DNA of 64,000 nucleotides, taken from NCBI RefSeq assembly GCF_016808095.1, contig NC_068971.1, positions 2,542,001 to 2,606,000 of the forward strand, given 5' to 3'. This DNA is from Vigna angularis (lineage: Eukaryota > Streptophyta > Magnoliopsida > Fabales > Fabaceae). Positions within the stretch are counted from its first letter, which is position 1. Every line of letters begins with the position of its first letter. Below, one piece after another: positions 37,292 through 51,441 of this stretch. The notes beneath the pieces are model-generated. The model did no database searches, was not told the DNA's origin, and was given only the letters and a program-made list of their open reading frames with translations. The translations under genes and the position numbers were made by a program.

Positions 37292-38274
37292 CAGTTAATA
37301 ATTATCTGTGTTCCCAAGTTTGGAATCAATTTGGAAAAGGAAGAAGAGAAGGCACGTGTGATGTGAGTGTGTGGGTATTGGTGGTGATGATGGTGATGTT
37401 TAAGAAGGGGTCGTGAGTGTGACAGTGATGCTCACTTGTCAGTACACGTGTCAGTTTAGGAGTGAGGAGGGGTGCATTAAGAGTACACACAGGATCTTTT
37501 CTCCTTTCTTTTAGAACACCTTAATTGACATAATTTGAATGAAAAAAAATAAAAAATGATGAAAATAGGAAGAGACAAGACAAAGAATTGGGGCAATGAT
37601 GCCAAAATTAGATGGGTTGGTTATTATTGATTCTGTTATCTATTGATGGAAACATTCATTGTTAATTTTGGTTTGTTTTTTTGGTAATAGTTATGTTCTT
37701 TTTATTATTAAATTACTTTATTATATATCAACTTTGTTATTTTTAATCTTTAAGTTTCAAATCTTTATTTCAAGATAGAGGAAATTAATCTTCCAATTTT
37801 ATCAGTAACGGTTTTATTTCAATCATTCTAACTAAGAATAAAAAAAATTGATTGTTAGGACATTAATATTGATTTTCAGGTGATGCACATTAATATCGTA
37901 CAAAAAATATTTATATTTTAAATTAATTATAATTATTTTAGTATTAACTTTTTATCTAGTAGTATTTTTAATGATAATATTTCAGATGTTACCAATTAAA
38001 ATATATAACGTTCGAGTTAGTATTTGTAACACTTTTATATTATATATTTAAGTAATTAAATTATATATCTCTGTTAATCAAATACATCCATCAAGATTTG
38101 TGTATCGTGTCTAATAATATGATTTATAGGATGGAGTATTTCAACAGAAGTATATTTATCTATAATATATACATGTTCATATGTTTCTCTATTTACTACA
38201 CATTTATTTTTTACTCAAACACTATTTACAATTATAACAAAATGTCATATGTATAAGATATGTTATTAAAATTT

Positions 38275-38305
<31 letters not shown>

Positions 38306-41300
38306 TGAAATTTTTAAAATTTGAAACATAAAATATTTGTCCATTTGATTTATTTTCTGGTCAAATAAGTCAGTTAAATATATATTTTTTTCACATGATT
38401 CAAAATACTCTCTCACTTTTTAACTATTGGATGTTAATTTTTAATTTGTTGCTACGTCTTTAAACATATATAATATCTTAATTCTACCTTTGGGCCGTAG
38501 TTTAACAAAAAAAAATAATAAGACACTGAGGAAAATAATAACGACAATAAAATAATTATATTTTCTTAAATAAATTAGTTGTTAAAATTGTACATATATA
38601 TTTAATAAGTGTAACTACTTTTTTTTAGATGCAATACGTTAAACTGTTACACATACCTAACATTAACCTTAATCATGGTTTTAATTTCCAGCATATTTAA
38701 AAATATGGATTTAATGAACTTTAGCAATCTACACTCATCTAGATTATATAAAAAAGCACCTTAGCAATCTAAACTCAATTATATTTTTTAATTATTTTTA
38801 GTTACAATTTGTGAGTATATAAAATGGGTGTGTATTAACAAATATGTTTTAAAAAAGCTACGAACAAAATATTTTTATACATATTAACATATAAATAAAG
38901 ATAGATAACATTTGTATATAGAATGAAGTATATTACGATTCCTTTAACTTAAAAAATATCACACTAACTCTATGAGATAAGAATATATGAACCTTATCTA
39001 ATTATTTTGATGCCCTAATTCATAAGATTATAACCCTAATATATATAATTTTAACCTAATTAAAGAGATTTGATTTGAAGGTTTTGGCCCACAATGCAAT
39101 TATATGTTCCCACCAGCATCATCACATATTAATATTATACTGCCAACAACCTACCAAAATCGGTTTATGGTATGACCCATTTCACAACACCTTTTCTTTG
39201 TCGTGTGTTATTGTTGTCGCAATTACCACACTATCCAACAAAAGTTCTTACATCATTCACAATCATAAACACTTGTTGAAAACATTAAAACACATGTAAA
39301 GAGGAAGAAAATAAAATAGACACAAAAATTATCTTGATTTTACTTTATATATATATATATATATTATAATAGAAAGTATTTATATTTTAATTTATATTTC
39401 AAACTTTACACAAAATTTTATATAATAAAAATTTATCGTAATTTAACAATACTAATAAAAATTTTAAATATATATAGACTAAAGGAAATTTAATTTTATC
39501 CAAGATTTCAAAAATATTTATCATATGAAATAAAAATGATGTGATTGTATGAGAAAAAATTGGTCAAATGTGTTGGTACAAACAAAGTTATAAAATATGA
39601 AATACAGATAAGATACATCCCTTAATAAGAGACCTTCTGAAATGATACTAAAAACAAATTCGTAATGACTTAGCTCAAAACGGACAATATCTTTTCAGTG
39701 CGGAGATATATGGATATGTGTGTATATTAAACCTACCCAACATTTCAAAAATATTTATCATATGAAATAAAAATGATGTGATTGTATAAGAGAAAATTAG
39801 TCTAATATTGGATGAGAACTCAATCAAGAGCATCAAAGACATATAAATATTTTGAAGGATCATTATAATTTTCAAGAATGTAGTTGAAACTCAGTGATGA
39901 TATAAAAGGCCTTCATTAAAAATTTCCACCTAAAACGAATTATTAACTTAAAACTACAGTTTTTGTTTATGTTACACCAACCAGACCTTTATTTTGTACA
40001 CAATTTATTTCATCTTGTAAAGGAAAATTACTCAAATTCATTGATTTCAATTTTCCAGAAACTGCGTTTTAAATTTAATGAATAAATGTAGAGCGTTGAT
40101 GAAAAATATTAATAAGAAAAAGTACATTTAAATAATGGAAAATAAATTATTTAAATAAAAAATACCGTTTTTTATTTATTGATTATAATACAATCTATTA
40201 AATTTACGGTCAAATGGAGATTAACTGATTTTGGACAAAACTGGTATTATATTTTATCTGCATAGAACACATGATAATCTTTAATAATAAATTAACCATT
40301 GAAAAACTCTAAAAAATGAAAAAGTTGGGATAAGGATGACCTAAAATCATCTTTGTTTTTATTAATCATAGGAATAGGTTCACATCAAAACAAAACACTG
40401 GAAACAACATGTATAAATCAATTGATAAGGTTTGTGAATTATTAAATTTCAAATTATAGAAAGATAAAATATTTTTAGATCAATTATTTAACTGGATAAT
40501 TAATTATCGATGGACCCATAAGTAACTGGATGATTAACTATTATCAATGCACTGAATGGTTCAAATACTCAAAAATTATCATTAACACCAATTTATTTAG
40601 AAAAAAAGTATAATTATTAATATTGTAATTAGATTATCGTTAACCTAAAATTATATCAAAGTACTTTCTACATAATTTTTCAGTTTGATCGAATTAACAT
40701 CTAAAACGAACAATATAGAAACAAATATTCAAGACACATGTGACATAATAAATAATTAATTCCACTCTATAATCAAAACATTTTAAAATTAAAATAAGAG
40801 AAGTGTATTGAAATTAAAAATATGTATAATTCTTTATTTTTGACTGTGGAATGCAATTTATTTGTTTGTATGGCTTGTTTTCTGAGACATGGAAGCTGGG
40901 AACTTCACACAAAGCAAAGTAAATTTTGAAACAGCACCTAACACGAACCATTATGGTAAATTCATAGGCAATTTTGGTTTCACCCAAATAAAAGAATAAA
41001 AAACACAAAATATAAAGTTAATTAAAATAAAACATAAAAAAAAATAGAACAAAATCATATTATTATAATTTAAATAAAGTTGATTAATATAAAATGTAAA
41101 TATCCAAATTGAATAATAATTTATTACTTATCAAAATTCAAAACTCTTTATTTTTCTACCTCTTTGGGCCCATAAAATTTCTCCAGTCTTGACGTTCAAA
41201 CAATGTTCCATTTTCCCTCTATTTCTGTTTAGTATTCTGAATCTTCCTTAATGATGCATTTGTGACAGCAGACCTACCTAAAAGGTCAAGTTCGGAAAAA

Positions 41301-42542
41301 AAGAGGTTTCGATTTCAAAAGCATAGATTTGAAATTTTCATCTCAAAGACATCATGAAAAATTATTTTGATTAATTATATGCAAAAGTCTGGTGAATTGT
41401 TCAAAAATTGTAAAAGTTTAGACATTTTCAAATTGTTTTTATTTTCTAATTAAACAAATCGATGTCAAATTCAGCAGTGAGAAACCACAGGTTAGAAAGT
41501 GGATTATCAAATTCACCCACAAACAGTGGGCCCACCAAACAGCACCGTTATGCTCCGTTTGATCACAATTTTCCACCATTATCATCCGTCGATGAACAAC
41601 CACATGCTTCGATAAAAATAGAATTATTATTATTATAATAATAATAAACTCAATTGATTGCTCCTAATCACTAGTTAGTTGATGATTACAATCATTCTTA
41701 CATTTAGAGAAATTTCATACATACATACAGAAATTTGGAAATTGGTAAAAGTTTCCTCCTAATCACTAATTAAATTATAATTAGGAACCATTTTTTTCAC
41801 CAAATTACACTCCTGGGAAATAATTTTGGTTTTTAAAAGAATTGTTAAAGTAATTACAATTTTTTTTCTTAAAAATTATGATGTGTATTAATAGCATTAA
41901 CGGTAGAACCAAAACTAAACTTTTTATTAAGGGATTGAACCTTACAATAATTAAAAAAAGAGTAATTTAACTTCAACGGTGAGCGATTGATCATGGATAT
42001 ATAGATCTGGTGACGCGGCTGAAAGTTAGGGGTTGGTATTGTAGATGCGTCCGCACCTGAACACAGAACGAAGTGGGATAAGTAACCAAACAGTAATTAT
42101 GATTATTGAATTTTGTGTTCCCTTTGTCAAATAGTGACAAAGTAAATCAAATCCAACCAAAGAGAGAGAGACTCTTACAGGACCAAAGTTCATTCTTCCA
42201 TGTTCTTCTCACAATCTCAATCTTTCAACCTCTATCAACTTTTTCTCTCATCAATGGGACTGCTTGGTTCCAAAATCGGAGGTAATTCTCGCTCTTCACC
42301 CTCAGCATAGCTTGCTGCTTAAAAAAACAATTTTTTTACGCTATTTACATGATCATCTGGGGTTTTGAGATCTTTACCATTTTGGATCTTGATCTAGGGT
42401 ATCCGAAAAGTTAGCTCTGGAGCATCGGTGATTGAAAAAATTATGTGTCTGTTCTTTGGTTGGTGCGGGGGTGTGGAATAGATGCTTGAATCTGAAATTT
42501 TGCTTGATTTGGGGGTTTGGAGGAATTATATAGATAGAGGAC
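37292..42542. other. Intergenic region; includes F-box gene upstream sequence
   Basis: Mostly AT-rich with short (TA)n runs near 38280-38305 and 39348-39364. A block TATCATATGAAATAAAAATG is repeated near 39519 and 39755. From about 42000 the sequence is transcript-like, with CT-rich leader tracts upstream of the F-box gene. I see no protein-coding gene on either strand between the two genes. Confidence 0.5.
42254..42310 (+). other. Possible uORF in the F-box gene leader
   Basis: An ATG at 42254 opens an 18-codon frame (MGLLGSKIGGNSRSSPSA) ending at TAG 42308-42310, about 230 bp before the main start. A plausible splice donor (GGAG|GTAATT) lies inside it, so the leader may be spliced instead. 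The transcription start is not known. Confidence 0.3.
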
Positions 42543-43859
42543 ATGGATTGTGCTGGGCATTCTTCTAAATCAGGGTCTGGAGTTTGTGTTGCTCAATCAG
42601 TAGAAAATGGAGGTTTTGGTGGAGATGGGAGGTGCTGCAAGCAAGCTTCCCCTCCAAGGAGTGGTGGGTCCAGGAATACTAGTCCAATGGGGCGGGGAGG
42701 GTCCAGGAACACGAGCCCTTCGCGGCAGAAGGTTGTTAAGACCAAGCCAAGGGGTTTGGATGAGGAAACTCTTGCCACATTTGGTAAGGTAGTGCATGCT
42801 GATGTTCAAATGGAGGATAATATATGGGCAATGTTGCCCGAGGACTTGTTGCATGAGATCTTAGCTAGGGTGCCTCCGTTTTTAATTTTCCGCCTCCGAT
42901 TGGTTTGTAAACGGTGGAATTCTCTGCTTCAAGATAGTAGTTTTCTCAAATTCCATTCCAGTGTGCCATCACACGGGCCGTGTCTCCTTACATTTTGGAA
43001 GAACACGCAGATCCCGCAGTGTTCTGTTTTCAGCTTACCACTGAAATCTTGGTATAGAATACCGTTCACTTTCTTGCCACCATGGGCATTCTGGTTAGTT
43101 GGCTCTTCTGGTGGTCTTGTTTGCTTTTCTGGGCATGATGGACTAATGTTCAAGACCCTGGTGTGTAACCCTCTAACTCAAACTTGGAGGGCATTGCCTA
43201 GTATGCATTACCATCAACAAAGGCAACTGATATTGGTTGTTGATCGGGTGGATCGGTCATTTAAAGTGATAGCCACCAGCGATATTTACGGTGACAAGTC
43301 ATTGCCAACTGAAGTTTATGACTCAAAGATCGACAGTTGGACAATTCATCAGATTATGCCAGCAGTTAATCTCTGCTCTTCAAAAATGGCCTATTGTGAC
43401 TCCAGATTGTACTTAGAAACCCTTTCACCGCTGGGTCTGATGATGTATAGATTAGACACAGGTCACTGGGAACATATTCCGGCTAAGTTTCCTCGATCTT
43501 TGTTGGATGGTTATTTGGTTGCTGGTACCCAAAAACGTCTTTTTCTTGTTGGAAGGATTGGCCTTTATAGTACTCTTCAGAGTATGAGAATTTGGGAATT
43601 GGATCATACCAAATTTACGTGGGTGGAGATCAGTAGGATGCCCCCGAAGTATTTTCGTGCTTTATTGAGATTATCAGCGGAGCGATTTGAATGCTTTGGG
43701 CAGGATAATCTAATCTGCTTCACGTCTTGGAACCAAGGGAAAGGCCTTCTATATGATGTGGATAAAAAGATCTGGTCATGGATTGGTGGGTGTGCTCTCC
43801 AGTCATACAACAATCAAGTTTGTTTCTATGAGCCGAGGTTTGATGCTTCTATCTACTAA
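42543..43859 (+). CDS. F-box/kelch-type protein (At5g15710-like)
   Basis: Single-exon 438-residue protein. Residues 1-70 are a low-complexity basic leader with a duplicated GGSRNTSP motif (41-48 and 52-59). An F-box follows at about 96-140 ([18 protein letters not shown], then [12 protein letters not shown]). The C-terminal half has Gly-rich strands and aromatic residues typical of a galactose-oxidase/kelch-like propeller ([11 protein letters not shown], WKxx patterns). The overall match is to the Arabidopsis F-box/kelch protein At5g15710 (from memory). Such proteins recruit substrates to SCF E3 ubiquitin ligases through SKP1; the substrate is not known. The start at 42543 keeps the conserved [12 protein letters not shown] region. 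Confidence 0.93.
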   Translation: MDCAGHSSKSGSGVCVAQSVENGGFGGDGRCCKQASPPRSGGSRNTSPMGRGGSRNTSPSRQKVVKTKPRGLDEETLATFGKVVHADVQMEDNIWAMLPEDLLHEILARVPPFLIFRLRLVCKRWNSLLQDSSFLKFHSSVPSHGPCLLTFWKNTQIPQCSVFSLPLKSWYRIPFTFLPPWAFWLVGSSGGLVCFSGHDGLMFKTLVCNPLTQTWRALPSMHYHQQRQLILVVDRVDRSFKVIATSDIYGDKSLPTEVYDSKIDSWTIHQIMPAVNLCSSKMAYCDSRLYLETLSPLGLMMYRLDTGHWEHIPAKFPRSLLDGYLVAGTQKRLFLVGRIGLYSTLQSMRIWELDHTKFTWVEISRMPPKYFRALLRLSAERFECFGQDNLICFTSWNQGKGLLYDVDKKIWSWIGGCALQSYNNQVCFYEPRFDASIY

Positions 43860-45245
43860 GTTTGAGTCTTATGACATGGTGTCAGTTGTACATCAACATT
43901 TACAATGACTTTCTTGACGTGTGTTCTTTGCAATGACATTCTCTCTGACCATTCATAATGTTATTGCTCAAAACGGGCTGATTTTCTTCATCAGTAAAAT
44001 GTCTTACCTGCTGTAATGAACAGCATGCATGACTCTGGATACTGGTTCAGCTCCATAGACAGATTTTTGTGAATGGAATTCAAGATGAAAGATAATGCAA
44101 GAGGAAGTGGGGGACAGCGTGACTGGGACGTGGAATTGATGTACAATGCTGAAGGAAAGATTATTAACTTCTACAAACGGGTTTGGATGTTTAAAAAGGG
44201 ATTGCAGCTGTTGATGTGCGGGAAACATTTTTTTGAAGACATTTTCTTACCTTACCAATTGGAGATCCTTTAGGGCATTGAAACTGTGCATCCTAAATTT
44301 TAACTGCTTTTCTGCTCGACGGCTCACCGGTGTAATGTAACTGTTTTGAAGCTTCTCTTGAAACATTGACCATTAGTAACTTTCTCGTGTAAATTGATTC
44401 TCCCAACCTTTGTTTTTTACTCATGAAGAGAATGGTTAACTTTATAATATCGTCTTGTTCTTGATCAGATTATAGAAAATTATCCAGTTTTTTATCCATG
44501 CTATTGCTCTAGTTTTTAATGCTTATGCAAAAACTGTTTGATGCTGAGATGCGAAATTCAAATGGGAACTAGAGTTGCTATTTCTTGATGGGAATCCAGG
44601 GAGTCCAAGTTCCACATTTAAAAATGATAAAGTAGAACACTATATAAAGATGAAAGATTCATTGTCTTAAGGTTTTAGATAAAGAGTAATGTCAATCTCT
44701 TATATGATTGGATTTTTATCTCATTAGTGTTATATCTCTACGGTTAATCTTCTCCTCTGATAGATCCAACATTTCTTTCATGCAGTCATTGTTCTATTCT
44801 GTTTTCGTAGACCGCTCCCCATATTTCCAGTGTGCAGGACATCTAGTAGCATTCTGTGTCAATTTAGCGGAGAACAAACTTTTGGAATTATTCACTCCAT
44901 TATTGTCAAAATTACAGATTGTATACACAAAGCTTAATATTATTTATGGATGATAATATAGCTTATCCGATAACTTTGTGCATACAGATTTATGTATTGC
45001 AAGCTTGGTATTTGTTTGTTTCATTTGTAGTTACTGATATGAGCATGAGGTAAGTAGATAGATAACATTCAACTTTATGTAATATTTTTTTAATGTGCAG
45101 TCCATGATCATACTATGGAGGATGTAAACTATTATTTTCCTTTTCGTTCCTTATACTTCATCCAAGACCCTCATAATAACCTCATGATCCCATGTTTCAT
45201 AATTGATAGGTCATGAAATAATACTTCTTAACCATATTTTATTCT

Positions 45246-45283
<38 letters not shown>

Positions 45284-46118
45284 GTATCTGTAACAGTGGA
45301 ATTTATTTATATTATCATTTGAATTATGAATTAGAAATTATCATACAAATTTGTTAAGTTTCATTTATACATGGTGATGAAAGTGAGAGTGATATTGTAG
45401 GCGAAAAGGAAAGGGGAGGGACATTGGGTCCACTATAGAATGCATTGGAAGCATATAAAAACATAGGTTTTTTAAATTCTTCCTTTTGTTTTCAATTATA
45501 AGTTGGGACATAATTATCATTGACGTGGAATAATTATCTTCAATATTTTGTTATATTAATTATAGCATAGATATTTCCTAAATTTTATTATTCACAAATT
45601 GCAGTATTTTAAAATCTCAAGTTTCAGTATAATTATTTTAAATTTTGTTTATAAAAATATTTTTTTACAGTGCATTTTTTATTTGGTACATGAAAATTGA
45701 TTTCTTCAAGTAATTGACCATTCTTTATTTTAGATGAAAAAAGGGACGGAGAAATAAACAAAAAAGAGAATATAATTATATTTTTTTCCAATACTATGTA
45801 ATATAATTTTTTGTCACATTTTTTTACTTTCCTTTTTTTTTTCATTCTCCTCATCAACCAAACAATGGGTACCTTCTTTTTGTTATCCTATTTTCATTTA
45901 GGTGTTCAAATATCATATTTTAACTTCACAGGAAAAATTTAGTTTCCAATGCAAGATATGTAAGGAGTAGCTTGTGATTAGACGATAATATTAAATATTT
46001 CCATGCATCTTTAATTTTTTTAAAAATAACTACTTAGCTTTTAATATTATTTTAAAAAATATATAATATAATGTAACATCCCAATTTAGCTTTTAATATT
46101 ATTTTAAAAAATATACAA
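43860..46118. other. 3' UTR and AT-rich spacer
   Basis: 43860 to about 44440 is transcript-like and probably includes the F-box 3' UTR; the frame at 44073-44273 there is not convincing. Farther on it is AT-rich with an (AT)n tract at 45249-45280. Near 46034-46137 a 52-bp unit containing TGTAACATCCCAATTTAG is duplicated, the second copy overlapping the start of the LTR that follows. Confidence 0.5.
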
Positions 46119-46123
46119 TATAA

Positions 46124-48719
46124 TGTAACATCCCAATTTAGTAATTTAATACTACTAAAATGAAACATTACATAGATAATGATACAACAAGAACTATAGA
46201 TTGAGTGAATAAAATTTCACCTGAAGGACAAGATAATTACCTATACTATCAGCTTCACTTTTTCCCTTTAGCTGTTCCAACTAAAAAGAATGTATCCCTA
46301 AACTCACACCATTCAGGTGATCATCGCAAAAGAGAAACAAACACGCGAGGACAGACCAAAGAAAAACAAGGGTCAGCGAGAGTAATTTAATTGATTACAC
46401 TAATCATGCAAATTAAACAAATACATAAGCATGTGTCAACCAATCATTTCAATCATACAATAACCGACCATACATTACAGACAAAGACCGAACATAACAT
46501 CCATGTAATGACCGACCACTTGACATGACTATCCGGATTGTATGAATATGTAGTTACCGTCGTCCTTGCACTTGTGGTAGTGTAATAGCTGACACCAATC
46601 AAGCTACTATCCAAGGTTAATCTCATAATACCTACCTATGCACCTTGAGGTGGTAGGACCTCCTGCCATTCTCACACATGAGTTACTCCTCTCTACTTGA
46701 GAATGAGTAATCACAAAATATTAGGATGAACGCCAGCTTAGCATATCCATATTCATACTTTAAAATTCCACAATCATTCACGAGACATTCCTCCTTGGAA
46801 TTCTCTTCCACATTCATATTACAATTATCATACCATACTTTCATTTTTACACCATTATGATAATGCATACATAAGCCAGCAAAGCCATTGGAACAATTAA
46901 TTAAAATAACACATTGGAATAAATATAAATATAGGCCGAACAGAAAACATCAACATATATAAACAAGACCACACACCCTGTGAATAGTGGAAACCGAACA
47001 GTTTCTCACTACCCATAACAGAACCGAACGGTAACGACTACCACCCATAAATATGACCGAATGGTCAATTTGAAGAGTAAGGCTCAAACATGAGCCAAAT
47101 ACAATTTAAGGGTCAAACACTATAACAACCGAACACTTAGAGCTTGGACCGAATACTAAGAACTTAGACCGAACACTTAGTGTAAAATCGAGCGGTCTTT
47201 CAGTATCCACTGAACAGGACCGAACGGTCCATACTAGGTAAGGCTGAAGAAATGACCGAACACTATTAAGGACCAAATCACCAGGGAAAAACCCAACACT
47301 AATACAAGTCCAAGCACTTCCAAGACAAAGTACCCACCTAAAGTCGAGCACTCTAGACTTAGACAGAATACTCTCTTAGGACCGAACACTAAAGCATGAC
47401 TGAATGGTTAGTAACAGGTAAGGCCCATTAAAGGCCGAACAACAATACCAGACCGAGTACTAGTGCAAGATCGTCTGGTCGTTAACTGAAAACTCTACAG
47501 AAGCATAACTTAGTTAAGATCGAACCCAAAAGGAATATCACCCACACCTAATATCGAACGGTCATGGACTGGTAAGACTCTAAGGAGACTGAACCCAGTT
47601 AATGACCGAGCACCTGAATATGGCCGAACGGCCAATCAACGCATGACCAAGCGGTCAACAACGCATATTCCACATTCTGCAGAAATATCTGCAGAATTAT
47701 GAAAAACTCCTAACTTTACCAAAACTGAATATTTTTCCCAACTTCTAATTCCTCATACTTGAATCATATACCAACTTACATTATTCCAAGGATGTCTAAA
47801 CCTTTATAAACACTTTCTAAAGAGTCTACTACCACATTCACGATCCAAAACTGCATAATCATCAACCTAAGGACTCAAATTCAATTCTACTGGTTTTTGG
47901 CACAATTTGGTTGACTTATGGATTCTAACAAGTCCTAAATAACTCATCTAAGCTTTCCCCAGTGACCAATTGAACTCCTAACCCCAATTCCCCATTTTTG
48001 CTACTCCACTTCCTTAAACACACTTAAGAACAACACCAACAACTCAAAACAGAATAGTTCAACAAGGTCACGGGTTATATTATCTCATACCACTATACAA
48101 TTCACACATTCACTCAATTACATACCCAAGCAAACTTCCAAACAACATTATACAATAGTACATTTCCATAACACATAAACCAATTAAATTAACTAGCTTC
48201 CCTTACCTCTAACCGAACCAGACAGCTTCCACAACCTTCAAGAATTTGCTTACTCTTCAAGGAAATTCTAAGAACACCTATAGACCACCGATTTATGAAA
48301 GGACATCAACCCTAGCACCAAAATGAAGTTAGAAAGGGGAATAAAATACTGTTAAACACATGCAAACAACAAAGCTTTCTTGCATGTACCAGAAATCCCA
48401 GAAATTCATGAGAATTTAAGGAACGACACTTACCTGTTCTAAACACGAAATTGATTGGGGGAATAAGAAGCTTGTGATGCCAGGATCACTCAGGTGCTCC
48501 CTGATTGCTGAACATATGAACTATGGGTGAAGAAATCTAAAGAGAAAGGAGAGGAAAATTAGGAAATAGTGGTTCTAGAGAGATAAACAGTTTTAAGATA
48601 ATGATCTGAGTGTTTAGAAATTCCTATTTATACTATTGGTATATTTCAACATTAAAGGCTCAATTCAGTTATTTTTATACCTTTATCTACTCTATTATTC
48701 TATTTTTCAGGTCTTTACA
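46124..48719 (-). mobile_element. Large solo LTR, TSD TATAA
   Basis: 2596 bp flanked by TATAA (46119-46123 and 48720-48724). Plus-strand ends are TGTAACATCCC and GTCTTTACA, so termini are TGTAA...TTACA. A minus-strand TATA box TATAAATAG (48624-48632) about 90 bp from the minus-strand 5' end sets the orientation and implies a very short U3. Between about 46440 and 47660 the sequence carries many GACCGAAC(GGTC/ACT) units. There is no coding sequence or second LTR, hence a solo LTR, probably of a Ty3/gypsy element (class is inference). Confidence 0.8.
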
Positions 48720-50075
48720 TATAACATTTATGGAAGAAAAATAATTTTACGATGTAAATTATTAAAGAATCGAGTGAAATTAAGAATATCATTAATAAAA
48801 TAATTAATATTATCTTAGACTTGAAAATAGGTAAAACAAAAGTTGATTTAAAAATCAACTGGTAAAAAAATGAAAGCAGACTTTGGTATCTATTTTACAG
48901 CATTAGATTAAGTTTTCTATGAAAATGTTGAAAATATTACTGTTGTTGCTGTGAAAGAAAAAAAAAAGGGTAAATGCTGACATGTTATAATAATTTTTGT
49001 TAATCTTTGTTAAGATTAAATTCCCAATTTTTTCTTCCTCTCCCTCTTCATGATCTTTTTTTTTTCTTTCCATCCATTTATAAAAGAATTTATCAAATTT
49101 AGTGAAAAATTATTACACTTTTTACTGATAAATTTATTGATGAAAAATTCGTTGGTAATAAAATTTATAAATTATTAAAGAAATTTATTAACAAATATAT
49201 TATCAATAAAAAATATTAATTTGTAATAAAAATTCTAATAACTACTGAAAAAATTTAACAATAAATTCATTAAAAAAATTATTAATAATTAAAATTTTAA
49301 AATTTATCAATAAATTTGATCATACTAACAAAAATAAATTCGTTGATAATTACAATTTTTTTTAGTATAATCATCTTTATCATAAACTTATTGTTGTTAT
49401 TCAAAATTTTTAATATATTGAATTTTGGTATTTGTAATTCAACTATGTGTTAAACTATATATGTAGATTTGTATTATGGTGTAAAAGTATTATCTAATAT
49501 TTATTGAAAAAATGGCATTTTACTTTATTTTAAAATAAATATTATAATAATAAATTTGCAAATATTTACATTTTGTGTTTTCTCTAACAAAAAAAGTTAC
49601 TAAATTTTAGTGATACTTTTACCATATTTTCTCTATTAAAGAGTACTACTAGAAGTTCTCACTAAGATTTTACATTTTTAAAATATTGTTTTTTTATTTA
49701 CTAAATAGTTTTAGCAATTTGCTTTTTAGAAATGTTACCATTAGTATATATGTAGTAGACACGTTATTAAAAGCTGTTAATAATATTAGTGAAAAGAAAT
49801 ATATTACGTGTGTATATGTGTTTTTTTTTTATGATAATAAAAAGTAATATAATAATTATTATTGTTATAATTATTATCATAAAGTTAAAATAATTTTTTT
49901 AAACTTATTATAAATAATTTTTGTTTATTTTGTAATAAAATGGTTAAATTTGAAAAAAATAACAAATTGAAATTTTGGTTAAATTTAAAGAAATAATTAC
50001 TTAAAAATTCATAATATAATTATTTTAATTTAAAAAGTATTTAGTTAAAAGATAAAATTGAAAGGACAAAGGTCC

Positions 50076-50078
<3 letters not shown>

Positions 50079-50160
<82 letters not shown>
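50079..50160. repeat. (AT)n microsatellite
   Basis: About 82 bp of uninterrupted AT repeats. Confidence 0.95.
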
Positions 50161-50165
<5 letters not shown>

Positions 50166-51400
50166 TTAAATCCAACAATGCTACTAAATTACATTTAGTA
50201 AATTGCATCAGTGAAATTTTTTTTTGGATGTTTTGATAACAATGGATGTATCTTTTAATCATCGTAAATTTATTTCAATGTGTAGTTTTTCTTTTTTCTT
50301 TATATATAATTGTATATTGTAAAAAATTAATAAGTATATATATTATGTAAGAATTTAGAAAATAGAGTATTAGAGTTGATAAGTGTTTTATGATTTTTTT
50401 TTTAAATAATTTGATAATATAAAGAGAATTTTTTAAATTCGTCTTGTTACTTAAAACATAAACTATTTTTCTAAAACTCTTTCTCTTAGTTTTCTTTCTA
50501 TTCTCTTTAATTTTTTTCACTCCTTGATTATCTATTTGACGATTAAGAAGTTTATAGGAGATTACAACTAAGTTGTCTTCAACACCTTTTTGCAATAGAG
50601 CAAGTAAGTTTCAGTTCCTTTTTCTCTTTTTGTTCTTAGTTGAAATCAAGGGTAATGATCTCTTGTTGCATGTGTATTGTGATGTCTTTTCCTAGTTTCT
50701 TGTTGATCACTCTCTAATCTCTTTTTGGTGTTTCATAGGTGTTACTAGAATTTCTTAAGTCGAAAGCAACGATTGTGTGATTCTAGAGTTTGATAGACAA
50801 GTTTGATGATGGTTTAAATCTGTTTTAGAAAAGAGGTAGTAGCATTTTGATGATGATTTAGTTAATTTTAAGAGCATTTTTTTGGGGTTTGGATTAGTGA
50901 GATTTTGAATCAATGGTTATGTGTCCAAATAGAAGGTTTGGGATGTGTTAGTAAGACATTTATGACTTGTTATAGTTCTTAAGTTACTTAAAAATGAGCT
51001 AGAATAGGTAGAATGCGAATTTGGTTTCTAAGTTGAGAATTTAGAGGTTTTTGAGTTAATGTCTTATTATAAATAGTTTATTATTAGTTTAAGATAGGTT
51101 ATGCACTTTTGTTTAAGTATAAAATAGTTTATAATCTAATCTATGAGTGTGTTAGAAATTGATAAAAGTGGTTAGAAGAGGTAATGAGTGGTTTAGAAGT
51201 GTTAATTTTACACTTTTAGTGTTGTAGAATTATGCAGTTCGGTTGAACGAACAAAATTGACTAGTTGGACGAGTGTAGAAGATTTTTTGACAATGAATTC
51301 TAGAAGACATTGTTTTTTTTTTTAAAATATAATGTCTATTAAAAATTTATGTGTGAATCTAAGTTTGATATTAAGTAAAAAAATAAATAAAAGAAATTAA

Positions 51401-51441
<41 letters not shown>

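Noticed and set aside
44073..44273. 66-codon frame downstream of the F-box gene
   Set aside because: Probably 3' UTR; no motifs and no splice connection to the main frame.
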